64,000 nt of DNA. It comes from Streptomyces sp. NBC_01317 (GTDB lineage Bacteria > Actinomycetota > Actinomycetes > Streptomycetales > Streptomycetaceae). Shown here in pieces: positions 38,398-48,127 of this stretch. Position 1 is the stretch's first letter. Each line of letters begins with the position of its first letter. Both the position numbers and the translations under genes were made by a program. A model generated the notes under the pieces. It saw only the letters and a program-made list of their open reading frames with translations, was not told where the DNA came from and searched no databases. The stretch lies in NCBI RefSeq assembly GCF_035961655.1, contig NZ_CP108393.1, forward strand, positions 2,277,501 through 2,341,500, given 5' to 3'.

Positions 38398-39467
38398 CCA
38401 CTCCGACCACACCCGCCCCCACGCTGCTGGAGATCAAGGATCTCCATGTCACCTACGCCTCCGGCGCGGCGGCCGTACGCGGCGTCGACCTGACCGTCGG
38501 CGCCGGTACGAAGCTCGGCATCGCCGGCGAGTCCGGCTGCGGCAAATCCACCCTGGCGCTGGCACTGCTGCGCCTGCTGCCCGCCTCGGCGGAAGTGACC
38601 GGCGAGATCCTCCTCGACGGCGAGGACGTCCTCACCATGAAGTGGGGGCGGCTGCGCGCCGTACGGTGGGCGGGGGCGTCGATCGTCTTCCAGGGCGCGA
38701 TGCACTCGCTCAACGCGGTGCACCGGATCGGCGACCAGATCGCCGAACCGGTGGTGCTGCACCAGCACGCCACCCCGGCGGCGGCCCGCCGCCGGGCGGG
38801 CGCCCTCCTCGAACAGGTCGGGCTGCCCGCGGCCCGCGCGGGCGCCTATCCGCACGAACTCTCCGGCGGACAGCGCCAGCGCGTGATGATCGCGATGGCC
38901 CTGGCATGCGATCCCCGGCTGATCGTCGCCGACGAGCCGACCACCGCGCTCGACGTGATGATCCAGGCGCAGATCCTGCGGCTCATCGAGCGGCTCGTCG
39001 CCGAGCAGGACATCAGCCTGCTGATGATCAGCCACGACCTGACGGTCCTCGCGGACACCTGCGACCGGCTCGCCGTGATGTACGCGGGGCGCGTCGTGGA
39101 GGAGGGCCCGGCGCGGGCGGTGTACGACGCGGCCGAGCACCCGTACGGGCGCGCGCTGTCCGCCGCGTTCCCGCGCGTCGGCGACCCGGCTTCCCGGCGG
39201 GCGCCGCGCGGCCTGCCCGGCGACCCGCCGGACCCCTCGGCGCTGCCGGGCGGTTGTACGTTCCATCCGCGGTGCGCGGTCGCGCTGGATTCGTGCGCGG
39301 ACGACGATCCTGTGCTGCGGGAGGCGGGGCCGGACCGCCGGGCGGCGTGTGTGCACGTGTCGCCGGGGCACGCTTTCCGGGACTCCGCCGCGTCCGACTC
39401 CGCCGATGCCTCCGCCGACACCGCCGCCGATGCCACCGCCGCCGATGCCTCCGCCGACCCGGCATGA
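38394..39467 (+). CDS. Peptide ABC transporter ATPase (DppD type)
   Basis: ATP-binding subunit of 357 aa. Walker [10 protein letters not shown] near residue 44-52, signature LSGGQRQRV, Walker [13 protein letters not shown] and switch His in ISHDL are complete. The DppD-type C-terminal region has the Cys cluster [16 protein letters not shown]. The last about 25 residues are a Ser/Ala/Asp/Thr repeat with no counterpart in the family. The start is a TTG overlapping the upstream stop (TTGA) with an AGGGGCG site; the long upstream frame is a shadow of the permease. Confidence 0.93.
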   Translation: MTTPTTPAPTLLEIKDLHVTYASGAAAVRGVDLTVGAGTKLGIAGESGCGKSTLALALLRLLPASAEVTGEILLDGEDVLTMKWGRLRAVRWAGASIVFQGAMHSLNAVHRIGDQIAEPVVLHQHATPAAARRRAGALLEQVGLPAARAGAYPHELSGGQRQRVMIAMALACDPRLIVADEPTTALDVMIQAQILRLIERLVAEQDISLLMISHDLTVLADTCDRLAVMYAGRVVEEGPARAVYDAAEHPYGRALSAAFPRVGDPASRRAPRGLPGDPPDPSALPGGCTFHPRCAVALDSCADDDPVLREAGPDRRAACVHVSPGHAFRDSAASDSADASADTAADATAADASADPA

Positions 39468-39498
39468 GGCGGTCCCACGGCCTCCTGAGGAGCCACCC

Positions 39499-40497
39499 AT
39501 GACCACCACCACGGTCCCCTTGCTCTCGGCCACCGGCCTGCACGTCACCTTCCCCGGGCGGCGCGGCGGGGCGCCCGCACGCGCGGTCGACGGCGTCGAC
39601 CTCGACATCGCCCCCGGGGAGATCGTGGCCCTGGTCGGCGAGTCCGGCTGCGGCAAGACGACGCTGGCGCGCACGCTGCTGGGTCTGGTGCCGCCCACGT
39701 CCGGGAGTGTCAGCTTCGCGGGCGAGACGCTCGCCCACACGTCGCGCGCCCTCAAGGCGCACCGCAAGCGGGTCCAACTGATCCTCCAGGACCCCAGCGG
39801 GTCCCTCAACCCACGCCACACCGTGTACGACGCGGTGGCGGAGGGCCTGCGGATCCACGGGTACGCGGGCGACGAACGCGAGGCGGTCGCCTCAGCGCTG
39901 TCCCGGGCGGGGCTGCGGCCCCCGGAACGCTTCTTCCTCCGCTACCCGCACGAGTTGTCCGGGGGCCAGCGGCAGCGTGTCGTCATCGCGGGCGCGCTGG
40001 TCCTCGAACCCGAACTCCTCGTCGCGGACGAGCCCGTGGCGTCCCTGGACGCGTCCGTGCGGGGCGAGATCCTGGCGCTGCTGCTGTCGCTGCGGGACGA
40101 ACTGGGCCTCTCCGCGGTGGTCGTGACGCACGACCTGGGGTTGGCGTGGAACATCGCGGACCGGGTGGCGGTGATGTACCTCGGCCGCATCGTGGAGACC
40201 GGGCCGGTGGAGGAGGTCCTGACGGCCCCTCAGCACCCGTATACGCGCGCGCTGCTGTCCGTCCTGCCGGAGTCCCCCGGCGCCCCGGTCGTCCTCACGG
40301 GCGAGCCACCGGATCCTTCGCGGATCCCTGCGGGGTGCCGGTTCCATGCGCGGTGCCAGGTCTTGGCGTCGGGCGAGGCGGGCGCGGTGGGCGTTGCGGA
40401 CGCGTGTGGTACGACTGCGCTGCCGGTGCTGTCGGGGGCGGCGGTCGCCCAGGCGGCGTGTCACGTGGTCCGCCCGGTGGTGGGCGCGGCTCACTGA
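39499..40497 (+). CDS. Peptide ABC transporter ATPase (DppF type)
   Basis: Second ATP-binding subunit, 332 aa. Walker [10 protein letters not shown], signature LSGGQRQRV, Walker [13 protein letters not shown] and switch TTHDL-like VVTHDLG are present, with the Cys-containing oligopeptide C-terminal domain ([15 protein letters not shown]). It pairs with the DppD-type subunit to drive uptake. ATG 39499 with a GAGGAG site; the preceding Pro-rich open frame is the shadow of the DppD tail. Last gene of the operon, followed by the repeat-rich convergent region. Confidence 0.95.
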   Translation: MTTTTVPLLSATGLHVTFPGRRGGAPARAVDGVDLDIAPGEIVALVGESGCGKTTLARTLLGLVPPTSGSVSFAGETLAHTSRALKAHRKRVQLILQDPSGSLNPRHTVYDAVAEGLRIHGYAGDEREAVASALSRAGLRPPERFFLRYPHELSGGQRQRVVIAGALVLEPELLVADEPVASLDASVRGEILALLLSLRDELGLSAVVVTHDLGLAWNIADRVAVMYLGRIVETGPVEEVLTAPQHPYTRALLSVLPESPGAPVVLTGEPPDPSRIPAGCRFHARCQVLASGEAGAVGVADACGTTALPVLSGAAVAQAACHVVRPVVGAAH

Positions 40498-40588
40498 TTG
40501 TCCTCAATCGCCGGACGGGCTTGGTTTGGCCTCTGCCCGGTGCGTTTGGTTGCGCTTACTGATGTCCTCAATCGCCGGACGGGCTGGG
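40498..40588 (+). repeat. Streptomyces intergenic repeat, two copies
   Basis: TCCTCAATCGCCGGACGGGC occurs at about 40501-40520 and 40566-40585, separated by about 65 bp, immediately after the transporter operon. This is a word I know as frequent in Streptomyces intergenic regions. Confidence 0.85.
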
Positions 40589-40629
40589 TTTGTCGTGGTG
40601 ACGGGGGGCGGGGCCTGCGGAGGTACGTA

Positions 40630-40716
40630 TGTCCGGACTGCATGTTTTACGGCGCCTCAGGAGCTCCGGACATTCACGGTAGCCATGCGCCACAAAACAC
40701 GCTTTACGTCCGGACA
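40630..40716. repeat. Palindromic AT-enriched element, copy 1
   Basis: An 87-bp element bounded by TGTCCGGAC and its complement GTCCGGACA. The inner arms TGCATGTTTTACGG and CCACAAAACACGC are imperfect complements. It is clearly less GC-rich than its surroundings and closely resembles the reverse complement of 40992-41081. Confidence 0.75.
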
Positions 40717-40820
40717 CACGCACCTCCTCCGACCCCACCCCCCTCACGCCGAGGGTGAGCTCAACGACCCCGCCCGCCCGGGGCGCCTCCCCTCCGCCCG
40801 GTGGACGGTGCCGCTTACCA

Positions 40821-40910
40821 ACGTCCTCAAACGCCGGACGGGCTGGAGTGTGGCCCTGCCCGGTGCTCGGGCGCGGCTTACTGATGTCCTCAAACGCCGG
40901 ACGGGCTGGG
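40821..40910 (+). repeat. Streptomyces intergenic repeat, two variant copies
   Basis: TCCTCAAACGCCGGACGGGC, a one-base variant of the upstream word, occurs at about 40824-40843 and 40887-40906. A degraded copy (AAGGCCGGACGGACC) follows at about 40930. Confidence 0.85.
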
Positions 40911-40978
40911 TGGTGCCCCCGTGCCCTCCAAGGCCGGACGGACCCGGTTTTGTCTTGAACGCGGGCGTGGAAGGGGGA

Positions 40979-41094
40979 CGGGCAGGGGTCGTGTCCGGAA
41001 CGTAGAGCGTGTTTTGTGTCGCGTGGCGAACCCGAACCAAACAAGGTCCCGAACGCGACGTAAAACATGCAGTGCAGGACACGACCCCTGCCCG
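40979..41094. repeat. Palindromic AT-enriched element, copy 2, with long terminal inverted repeats
   Basis: The ends are an 18-bp perfect inverted repeat: 40979-40996 (CGGGCAGGGGTCGTGTCC) and 41077-41094. The inner arms GTGTTTTGTGTCGCGT and ATGTTTTACGTCGCGT (read on the other strand) continue the palindrome, so most of the 116 bp can fold into one long hairpin. It is in opposite orientation to copy 1. It looks like a miniature inverted-repeat element or a structured RNA. Confidence 0.8.
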
Positions 41095-41145
41095 GCCCCC
41101 GGCAACCGGCCCGCGCATAGAAGCCGGCCCCCAGCGTGCACAACC

Positions 41146-41170
41146 AAGCCCGTCCGGCGATTGAGGACAA
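41146..41170 (-). repeat. Streptomyces intergenic repeat, inverted copy
   Basis: The complement of TCCTCAATCGCCGGACGGGC lies 37 bp past the ribF stop. With the forward copies at 40501-40906 it brackets the two palindromic elements. Confidence 0.85.
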
Positions 41171-41206
41171 CAGCACGGCCGCCAGGCCGAGCTAGCGCCA
41201 GGCCAA

Positions 41207-42151
41207 CTACACCGCCTCCAACAGCTCCCGCGCTCGCTTCACGTCGTCCGCGATCGCCACCAGCAACCCCTCGATCGAGTCGAACTTCTGCTGGCCCCGC
41301 ACGTACGACAAGAAGTCCACCGTCACATGGAGCCCGTACAGATCCAGCCCCACGCGATCGATCGCATACGCCTCGACCGTACGTTCCGTCCCGTCGAACT
41401 GCGGGTTCGTGCCCACCGAGATCGCCGCCGGCATCCGCTCCCCCGCCGCCGTCAGCCACCCCGCGTACACCCCGTCCGCCGGAATCGCGGTGTGGGGCAG
41501 CGTCTCCACGTTCGCCGTCGGGTAGCCCAGCTCGCGCCCCCGCTGCGCGCCCCGTACGACGATGCCCTCGACGCGGTGCGGGCGGCCCAGGATCTCCGCC
41601 GCGCCCGCCACGTCGCCCTCGGTGACCAGCCGGCGCGTCAGGGTGGAGGAGAACGGCTCGCCGCCCCCCGCCTCGCCGGTGACGTACAGGTCGACGACCT
41701 CGACCTCGTAGTCGTACGTCGCCCCCAGCTCGGAGAGCACCGCGACATTCCCCTCCGCCCGGTGCCCGAAGCGGAAGTTCGGGCCCTCGATGACCGCCGA
41801 CGCGTGCAACTTGTCGACCAGGACCTTCACGATGAAGTCGGCCGGGGAGAGCTTCGAGAACGCGACGGTGAAGGGCAGGATCAGCAGCGCGTCCACGCCC
41901 AGCTCCGCCATCAGTTCCGCGCGCCGGTGGTGCGGGGCGAGCAGCGGCGGGTGGCTGCCGGGGCGTACGACCTCGCTGGGGTGCGGGTCGAAGGTGACGA
42001 CGACCGACGGCACCCCCAGCTCCCGCGCCCGCTCCACGGCCCGGCCGATGATCAGCTGGTGTCCCCGGTGCACCCCGTCGTAGGAACCGATGGTGACGAC
42101 GCTGCGCCCCCAGTCCTGGGGGATGTCCTCCAAGCCACGCCAGCGCTGCAC
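41207..42151 (-). CDS. ribF: Bifunctional riboflavin kinase / FAD synthetase
   Basis: Protein of 314 aa making FMN and FAD from riboflavin. The N-terminal nucleotidyltransferase part shows VTIGSYDGVHRGHQLII and TFDPHPSEV. The C-terminal kinase part shows RGAQRGRELGYPTANVE, then PADGVYAGWL and SVGTNPQFDG. Length is normal. GTG start at 42151 after a GAGGAG site. It is downstream of truB in the same direction across a 324-bp gap. Confidence 0.97.
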   Translation of the reverse strand: MQRWRGLEDIPQDWGRSVVTIGSYDGVHRGHQLIIGRAVERARELGVPSVVVTFDPHPSEVVRPGSHPPLLAPHHRRAELMAELGVDALLILPFTVAFSKLSPADFIVKVLVDKLHASAVIEGPNFRFGHRAEGNVAVLSELGATYDYEVEVVDLYVTGEAGGGEPFSSTLTRRLVTEGDVAGAAEILGRPHRVEGIVVRGAQRGRELGYPTANVETLPHTAIPADGVYAGWLTAAGERMPAAISVGTNPQFDGTERTVEAYAIDRVGLDLYGLHVTVDFLSYVRGQQKFDSIEGLLVAIADDVKRARELLEAV

Positions 42152-42475
42152 TGTGACCGCTCCTCGCCCGAAACTGTGTACGTGATTGCCGGATTACGCA
42201 GCTCTAAGACTGCCATGCCCGGAGCCCGCCCCCCGCATCGGCACCGAGGTCCGGAGGTCCGCCCGGCACCCTCCCGGGGAGAACGCGCCCCCCGGTGCAC
42301 CCGGCGCGCACCCCACGCGCCCCGCCGAAGGAGTGATGCGGGGGCCGGAGATGGATAGACCCCTTCCGGGAGGGGGATCGTGGGGCGGCCGGGCTTGCTC
42401 GGGCGCCCCACGGTATGGCCGGCGTGACGAGGGGGAAGGCCCCACGGCACGGCCCCACGCACGGCCGCCCGGGCC
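42152..42475. other. Intergenic region between truB and ribF
   Basis: No gene is supported. The only structure I see is a weak hairpin near 42360-42376 (CCCC TTCCGGGA GGGG), possibly a truB terminator, and the ribF ribosome site at its end. Confidence 0.5.
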
Positions 42476-43378
42476 TCAGGCGAAGACCGCGAGGCTCTTG
42501 GCCCTGCCCTGCTGGTCCTCCACCAGTGCCAGGAGCCGCCCCTCGGGCCCGAACACCGCCACCGGTCCCGTCCCGTACTCGGGTATGTCGAGGCGTACTC
42601 CGTTGAGCAGCAGCTTCGCGCGCCGTTCGTCCACGTCCCAGCGCGGGAACGCCGCCGCGGCGGCATCCGCGACGGGCATGACGGTCAGCTCCTCCTGGAG
42701 CTGGTCGAGCGTCCTCGCCGCGTCCAGGGCGTAGGGACCCACCCGGGTCCTGCGCAGCGCGGTGAGGTGGCCGCCGACCCCCAGGCCTGCCCCGAGGTCA
42801 CGGGCAAGGGCGCGGATATACGTCCCCGAGGAGCAGACGACCGAGACGACGAGGTCGACCACGGGCGTGCCGTCCCCGGCGACGGCCTCGCGCACGTCGT
42901 ACACCCGGAACGAGGAGACGGTCACGGGGCGGGCCGGGATCTCGAACTCCTCGCCGCCGCGCACGCGCGCGTACGACCGTTTGCCGTTGATCTTGATGGC
43001 GCTGACCTTGGACGGCACCTGCATCAGGGGTCCGGTGAGGGCGGCGACCCCCGCGTCGATACCCTCACGGGTGACCGCCGACGCGTCGGTGGACGAGAGG
43101 ATCTCGCCCTCCGCGTCGTCGGTGACGGTGTCCTGGCCCAGCCGGATCGTGCCGAGGTACTCCTTCTCGGTCAGCGCGAGGTGTCCGAGGAGCTTCGTGG
43201 CCCGTTCCACGCCGAGGACGAGGACGCCGGTCGCCATGGGGTCGAGCGTGCCGGCGTGGCCGACGCGGCGGGTCCTGGCGATCCCGCGCATCTTGGCGAC
43301 GACGTCGTGCGAAGTGAAACCCGACGGCTTGTCCACGATGACAAGTCCGTCGGGTGTGGGGATGGTGTGGTCAGTCAT
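42476..43378 (-). CDS. truB: tRNA pseudouridine-55 synthase
   Basis: Protein of 300 aa forming pseudouridine 55 in the T loop of tRNAs. The catalytic Asp is in [13 protein letters not shown] (about D46), preceded by [13 protein letters not shown]. The later [23 protein letters not shown] block and [15 protein letters not shown] are family hallmarks. A C-terminal PUA-like extension follows. Its ATG overlaps the rbfA stop (ATGA), so the two are coupled. Confidence 0.97.
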   Translation of the reverse strand: MTDHTIPTPDGLVIVDKPSGFTSHDVVAKMRGIARTRRVGHAGTLDPMATGVLVLGVERATKLLGHLALTEKEYLGTIRLGQDTVTDDAEGEILSSTDASAVTREGIDAGVAALTGPLMQVPSKVSAIKINGKRSYARVRGGEEFEIPARPVTVSSFRVYDVREAVAGDGTPVVDLVVSVVCSSGTYIRALARDLGAGLGVGGHLTALRRTRVGPYALDAARTLDQLQEELTVMPVADAAAAAFPRWDVDERRAKLLLNGVRLDIPEYGTGPVAVFGPEGRLLALVEDQQGRAKSLAVFA

Positions 43379-43869
43379 TCCTTGGTGGAGCCGTCCTCGT
43401 CGGTGAGCGTGCTGTCCTCAGTGTCGGCGGCGTCAGCGTCGTCGGCGTCGTCCTCCGGCTTGCGGTACGGGTCCGCGCCCGCCGCGTACGTCTTGCCGGT
43501 CGACACCTCCCGTACCTCCGCGTCCTTCGCCCGCGCCTTGTTGAGGAGGTCCTCTATGGTGCGGGCGTTGTCCGGGAGGGCGTCCGGGACGAAGGCCAGC
43601 GTCGGGGTGAAGCGGACCCCGGTCTGCCGGCCCACCTCGGAGCGCAGCACGCCCTTGGCGCTCTCCAGGGCCGCCGCGGACGCCGCGCGCTCCTCGTCGT
43701 CGCCGTAGACCGTGTAGAAGACCGTGGCCTCCCGCAGGTCGCCGGTGACGCGGGCGTCCGTGATGGTCACGAAGCCGAGTCGGGGGTCCTTGATTCGCCG
43801 GTCCAGGGTCTCCGCGACCACGACCTGGATGCGATCGGCCAGCTTGCGGGCCCGCGCGTTGTCGGTCAC
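43375..43869 (-). CDS. rbfA: 30S ribosome-binding factor A
   Basis: Protein of 164 aa that assists late 16S rRNA maturation in 30S subunits. The KH-like core is clear ([42 protein letters not shown]). The C-terminal about 50 residues are an Asp/Glu-rich tail, a common actinobacterial addition. GTG start. It stands between infB/DUF503 and truB, the usual order. Confidence 0.96.
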   Translation of the reverse strand: MTDNARARKLADRIQVVVAETLDRRIKDPRLGFVTITDARVTGDLREATVFYTVYGDDEERAASAAALESAKGVLRSEVGRQTGVRFTPTLAFVPDALPDNARTIEDLLNKARAKDAEVREVSTGKTYAAGADPYRKPEDDADDADAADTEDSTLTDEDGSTKE

Positions 43870-43908
43870 CGGTCCGTCACTCTTCCTATCGGTTCTCTGG
43901 TGTACAAG

Positions 43909-44202
43909 TCAGTCTTCGTCGCCGTACAGCCGCCGTCGTACCGACAGCAGTTCCACCTCCGGGTGCCCGGCGACCATGCGTTCGCACCGGTCGAGGACGT
44001 CCCTGAGATGGGTCCAGTCCCCCGACACCACCGCCAGGCCGATCTCGGTCCTGCGATGGACGTCCTGGTCACCGGTCTCCGCCGCGCTCACCGCGAACTT
44101 CCGCTGGAGCTCCGCGACGATCGGCCGGACGACGGAGCGTTTCTCCTTCAACGACCGTACGTCGCCGAGGAGCAGGTCGAAGGACAGAGTCCCCACGTAC
44201 AT
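43909..44202 (-). CDS. DUF503 (YlxP-like) protein
   Basis: Protein of 97 aa beginning MYVGTLSFDLLLGD and containing VRSLKEKRSVVRPIVAELQRKF, which are the hallmarks of DUF503. It sits between infB and rbfA, the usual place of YlxP, a small ribosome-linked protein of Gram-positive bacteria. I start at ATG 44202; an upstream ATG (44262) is in frame but lacks a better ribosome site. Confidence 0.9.
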   Translation of the reverse strand: MYVGTLSFDLLLGDVRSLKEKRSVVRPIVAELQRKFAVSAAETGDQDVHRRTEIGLAVVSGDWTHLRDVLDRCERMVAGHPEVELLSVRRRLYGDED

Positions 44203-44281
44203 GCGTATCCGGATGTCCCGCCGGTGCGGGTTCAGACGCCTGCCAACGCTTGGCAGGGACATTCAGAACCGTAACGCAGCG

Positions 44282-44326
44282 GCCGGGGCCGGTCGACGGA
44301 AATACCTCCCGCCGACCGGCCCCGGC
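44282..44326 (-). terminator. Hairpin after infB
   Basis: A 14-bp perfect stem (GCCGGGGCCGGTCG and complement), extended inside by CGG/CCG after one mismatch, lies 14 bp past the infB stop. It could reduce transcription into DUF503-rbfA-truB. Confidence 0.75.
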
Positions 44327-44339
44327 TACCAGCCGCGCA

Positions 44340-47300
44340 TCAGCCTCGCGGCTTCTCGCGCATCTCGTACGTCGCGATGACGTCGTCGATCTTGATGTCG
44401 TTGAAGTTCCCGAGGTTGATACCGCCCTCGAAGCCTTCGCGGATCTCGGTGACGTCGTCCTTGAAGCGGCGCAGACCCTGGATGTTGAGGTCCTCCGCGA
44501 TGACCTTGCCGTCGCGGACGAGCCGGGCCTTGGTGTTGCGCTTGACCTCGCCGGACCGGATGAGAACACCCGCGATGTTGCCGAGCTTGGACGAGCGGAA
44601 GACCTCGCGGATCTCCGCCGTACCCAGCTCGACCTCTTCGAACTCCGGCTTGAGCATGCCCTTGAGGGCCGCTTCGATCTCTTCGATCGCCTGGTAGATG
44701 ACCGAGTAGTACCGGACGTCCACCCCTTCGCGCTCGGCCATCTGCGCGGCACGCCCGGCGGCGCGCACGTTGAAGCCGATCACGATGGCGTCGGAGCCCA
44801 TCGCCAGGTCGATGTCCGACTCGGTGACCGCACCCACACCGCGGTGCAGGACCCGGATGTCGACCTCGTCGCCGACGTCGAGCTGGAGCAGCGAGGACTC
44901 GAGAGCCTCCACCGAACCGGACGCGTCGCCCTTGATGATGAGGTTGAGTTCCTGCACCAGGCCGGCCTTGAGGGCCTCGTCCAGGTTCTCCAGGGAGAAC
45001 CGGATGCCCCTGCGGGCGAAGGCCGCGTTCCGCTCACGGGCGGCACGCTTCTCGGCGATCTGCCGGGCGGTGCGGTCGTCGTCGACCACCAGGAAGTTGT
45101 CACCGGCACCGGGGACGTTGGTGAGTCCCAGGACGAGGACGGGGGTCGACGGTGTCGCCACGTCCACGTTGTCGCCGTTGTCGTCGAGCATGGCCCGGAC
45201 ACGTCCGTACGCGTCACCGGCGACCATCGTGTCACCGACGCGGAGCGTTCCGCGCTGGACGAGCACGGTGGCGACGGCGCCGCGGCCGCGGTCGAGGTGG
45301 GCCTCGATCGCGATGCCCTGCGCGTCCTGCTCCGGGTTGGCCCGCAGGTCGAGCGAGGCGTCGGCCGTAAGGATCACGGCCTCCAGCAGGCTGTCGATGT
45401 TCAGACCCTGCTTGGCGGAGATGTCGACGAACATGGTGTCGCCGCCGTACTCCTCGGCCACCAGCCCGAATTCGGTGAGCTGTCCGCGCACCTTGGTCGG
45501 GTCGGCGCCCTCGACGTCGATCTTGTTGACCGCGACCACGATCGGCACGTCGGCCGCCTTGGCGTGGTTCAGCGCCTCGATCGTCTGGGGCATCACACCG
45601 TCGTTGGCCGCGACCACGAGGATCGCGATGTCGGTGGACTTCGCACCACGGGCACGCATGGCGGTGAACGCCTCGTGACCGGGGGTGTCGATGAAGGTGA
45701 TCCTGCGCTCTTCACCGTTGACCTCGGTGGCGACCTGGTACGCGCCGATGTGCTGCGTGATACCGCCGGCCTCGCCCGCGACGACGTTCGTCTTGCGGAT
45801 CGCGTCCAGCAGCCGGGTCTTACCGTGGTCGACGTGACCCATGACGGTGACGACCGGCGGACGGGACACGAGGAACTCCTCGCCGCCCTCGTCCTCGCCG
45901 AACTCGATGTCGAAGGACTCGAGAAGCTCGCGGTCCTCCTCCTCCGGGCTGACGATCTCCAGCACGTAGTTCATCTCGGTGGCGAGGACCTGGAGGGTCT
46001 CGTCGGAGACGGACTGCGTGGCGGTGACCATCTCGCCGAGGTTCATCATCACGGCGACGAGCGACGCCGGGTTGGCGTTGATCTTCTCCGCGAAGTCGGT
46101 GAGCGACGCACCGCGCGACAGCCGGACACTCTGGCCGTTGCCACGGGGCAGCATCACACCGCCGACGGACGGGGCCTGCATGGCCTCGTACTCCTGGCGC
46201 CTCTGCCGCTTCGACTTGCGGCCACGGCGGGCGGGCCCGCCGGGACGGCCGAACGCGCCCTGTGTGCCACCACGGCCACCGGGACCACCCGGACGCCCGC
46301 CGAAGCCGGGACGGCCTCCGCCGCCACCGCCGAAGCCACCGCCGCCACCGGGACGACCCGGGGCACCGCCGCCGCCACCGGGGCGTCCGGCGAAACCGCC
46401 GCCACCGCCACCGGGACCGGCCGGACGGCCCGCGAAGCCGCCGCCACCGGGACGACCGCCGCCACCGCCGGCACCGGCCGGACGGCCGGGACCACCGGGA
46501 CCGCGGCCACCGCCGCCGGGACCACCACCGGGACGAGGACCGGCAGCGGGACGCTGCGGCATCATGCCCGGGTTGGGACGGTTGCCACCGGGGCCGCCGC
46601 CGGGCGCGCCACCGGGGCGTGCCGACTGCTGCGGCCGGGGCATGCCGCCGGGGGACGGACGGCCGGACTGGCCGGGTCCGCCCTGCGGACGGGGGCCACC
46701 CTGGCCGGCACCCTGCGGGCGCGGGGCGCCGCCGGGGGCTCCGGCGCCGCCGGGGCGAGGCGCGCCGCCGGGACGGGGCGTCTGCGGACGCGCCATGCCG
46801 GTGGAGCCACCTGAGGTGAAGGGGTTGTTGCCCGGACGCGGGCCCGCGGGGCGGGCACCGGGACGCGGGGCCTGGCCGGGACGGGCGCCCGTGGGGCGAC
46901 CACCCTGACGCTGATCGCCCTGACGGTCCGCCGGACGCTCGTTCTGGCGCTGCTCACCCTGGCGCTGCTCGCCCTGACCGCCCTGGGGGCGGGTGGCGGG
47001 ACGGGGGCCGGGGGTCGCACCGGGACGCTGCTGTGCCGCGGCCGGGGCCGACGGGGGCGCGGTGAACTCCGGGACGGCCGGCGCGGGCTTGGCGGCCGCC
47101 GCGGGCCTCGGCGCGGCCGGAGCGGGCGTCGCGGGGGTCGGCGGACGGGGTCCGGGGGCCGGTGCGGCGGACGCGGGGGGCGCGCTGCTCTTGGGAGCCT
47201 CGGCGACGGCCGGCTTGGGAGCCGGGACACCGGGCTTGGGGGCGGCGGGACGCGCCGCCTGGGCCGGCGACGGTGCGCCGGGCTTCGCGGGGGTCGCCTT

Positions 47301-47504
47301 GCGCGGCGCTCCCGGCTTCGCGGGGGCCTTGCCGGCGTTGCCGCCGGGGCCCTGCAATGCGTCGGTCAGTTTACGTACAACCGGCGCCTCGATCGTCGAG
47401 GACGCCGAACGGACGAATTCACCGAGTTCTTGGAGCTTGGCCATGACGACCTTGCTCTCAACCCCGAACTCCTTGGCGAGTTCGTATACCCGGACCTTAG
47501 CCAC
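44340..47504 (-). CDS. infB: Translation initiation factor IF-2
   Basis: GTPase of 1054 aa that brings initiator tRNA to the 30S subunit. An N-terminal IF2-N domain ([24 protein letters not shown]) is followed by about 400 residues of Pro/Ala then Gly/Arg repeats, as in long actinobacterial IF-2. The GTPase domain has G1 GHVDHGKT at 556-563, DTPGHEAF and [10 protein letters not shown]. Domains II-IV complete it. GTG start at 47504 with an AAGGAG site. The Gly-rich tract contains many near-identical triplets and is easily misassembled. Confidence 0.98.
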   Translation of the reverse strand: MAKVRVYELAKEFGVESKVVMAKLQELGEFVRSASSTIEAPVVRKLTDALQGPGGNAGKAPAKPGAPRKATPAKPGAPSPAQAARPAAPKPGVPAPKPAVAEAPKSSAPPASAAPAPGPRPPTPATPAPAAPRPAAAAKPAPAVPEFTAPPSAPAAAQQRPGATPGPRPATRPQGGQGEQRQGEQRQNERPADRQGDQRQGGRPTGARPGQAPRPGARPAGPRPGNNPFTSGGSTGMARPQTPRPGGAPRPGGAGAPGGAPRPQGAGQGGPRPQGGPGQSGRPSPGGMPRPQQSARPGGAPGGGPGGNRPNPGMMPQRPAAGPRPGGGPGGGGRGPGGPGRPAGAGGGGGRPGGGGFAGRPAGPGGGGGGFAGRPGGGGGAPGRPGGGGGFGGGGGGRPGFGGRPGGPGGRGGTQGAFGRPGGPARRGRKSKRQRRQEYEAMQAPSVGGVMLPRGNGQSVRLSRGASLTDFAEKINANPASLVAVMMNLGEMVTATQSVSDETLQVLATEMNYVLEIVSPEEEDRELLESFDIEFGEDEGGEEFLVSRPPVVTVMGHVDHGKTRLLDAIRKTNVVAGEAGGITQHIGAYQVATEVNGEERRITFIDTPGHEAFTAMRARGAKSTDIAILVVAANDGVMPQTIEALNHAKAADVPIVVAVNKIDVEGADPTKVRGQLTEFGLVAEEYGGDTMFVDISAKQGLNIDSLLEAVILTADASLDLRANPEQDAQGIAIEAHLDRGRGAVATVLVQRGTLRVGDTMVAGDAYGRVRAMLDDNGDNVDVATPSTPVLVLGLTNVPGAGDNFLVVDDDRTARQIAEKRAARERNAAFARRGIRFSLENLDEALKAGLVQELNLIIKGDASGSVEALESSLLQLDVGDEVDIRVLHRGVGAVTESDIDLAMGSDAIVIGFNVRAAGRAAQMAEREGVDVRYYSVIYQAIEEIEAALKGMLKPEFEEVELGTAEIREVFRSSKLGNIAGVLIRSGEVKRNTKARLVRDGKVIAEDLNIQGLRRFKDDVTEIREGFEGGINLGNFNDIKIDDVIATYEMREKPRG

Positions 47505-47681
47505 TTCGCTCCTTTTAGGTCCGGGTTACCGCCGGACCGTCGCTACTTCATGGGCGTACTCATCGCGTACTCATCGAGTGCTCATCGCAATCTCGACCTA
47601 CTTCCAACTCGCGAGGTACCTGAACCGCACGGGGTTCCGTGCCGTACGTCTTCTTGCGGTGCTTCTTGCAGTGCACCGTTC

Positions 47682-47972
47682 CTACCGGGCCGTCGTCGCC
47701 GTGAGGGCTTCGACGGCCCTGCGCAGCTCCGCGCTGTCGAGCGGTCCCTGGACCTTGAAGGCCCGGGGAAACGCCCTACGGCGGACCGCCAGGTCCAGAC
47801 AGACCAAGGCGGGGTGCACATACGCACCCCGGCCGGGCAGCGTACCGCGTTGATCGGGAACACATTGTTCTCCGCTCAGCACGATGCGCAGCAGATCGTT
47901 CTTGGCCACTCGCTCCCTGCACCCCACGCACGTTCGCTCAGGGCAGGCTCGGTCGCTCGTCCGGCCAGACAC
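47682..47972 (-). CDS. ylxR: YlxR-type RNA-binding protein (DUF448)
   Basis: Protein of 96 aa. The signature RTCVGCRER is at the N-terminus, with [22 protein letters not shown] further on, the DUF448 core. YlxR proteins lie between nusA and infB and are thought to bind RNA or regulate transcription. Two starts compete: GTG 47972 and TTG 47978, both near a GGAGGT site; I chose the GTG because homologues begin with SGRT. Confidence 0.93.
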   Translation of the reverse strand: MSGRTSDRACPERTCVGCRERVAKNDLLRIVLSGEQCVPDQRGTLPGRGAYVHPALVCLDLAVRRRAFPRAFKVQGPLDSAELRRAVEALTATTAR

Positions 47973-48127
47973 GTTCAAGTCTACCTCCCCGCACCGACCT
48001 CACCCCTCCGGGCCAGGATTCGAACGCCCGCCGACGGGCAACTCTGACCGAAAAGATCTCCCGGGCCGGGGAGATCCTTCGATCCGGACTCTGCTCAGAT
48101 CCGGTCCGGCCTCTGCTCCGGCCCGGT

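Noticed and set aside
40498..41206. Repeat cluster considered as a CRISPR array
   Set aside because: Spacing between copies is irregular, copies occur in both orientations and no cas genes are near.
44250..46814. 854-aa plus-strand open frame opposite infB
   Set aside because: Antisense shadow of infB with His/Asp/Val-rich composition typical of such frames.
46150..47250. Gly/Arg repeats in infB considered as a mobile or CRISPR-like array
   Set aside because: The repeats are irregular triplet-based coding repeats inside a normal IF-2 N-terminal region.
48000..48060. tRNA-like T-loop word GGATTCGAAC near 48017
   Set aside because: The flanking bases cannot form the T stem or acceptor stem and no D or anticodon arm is present.
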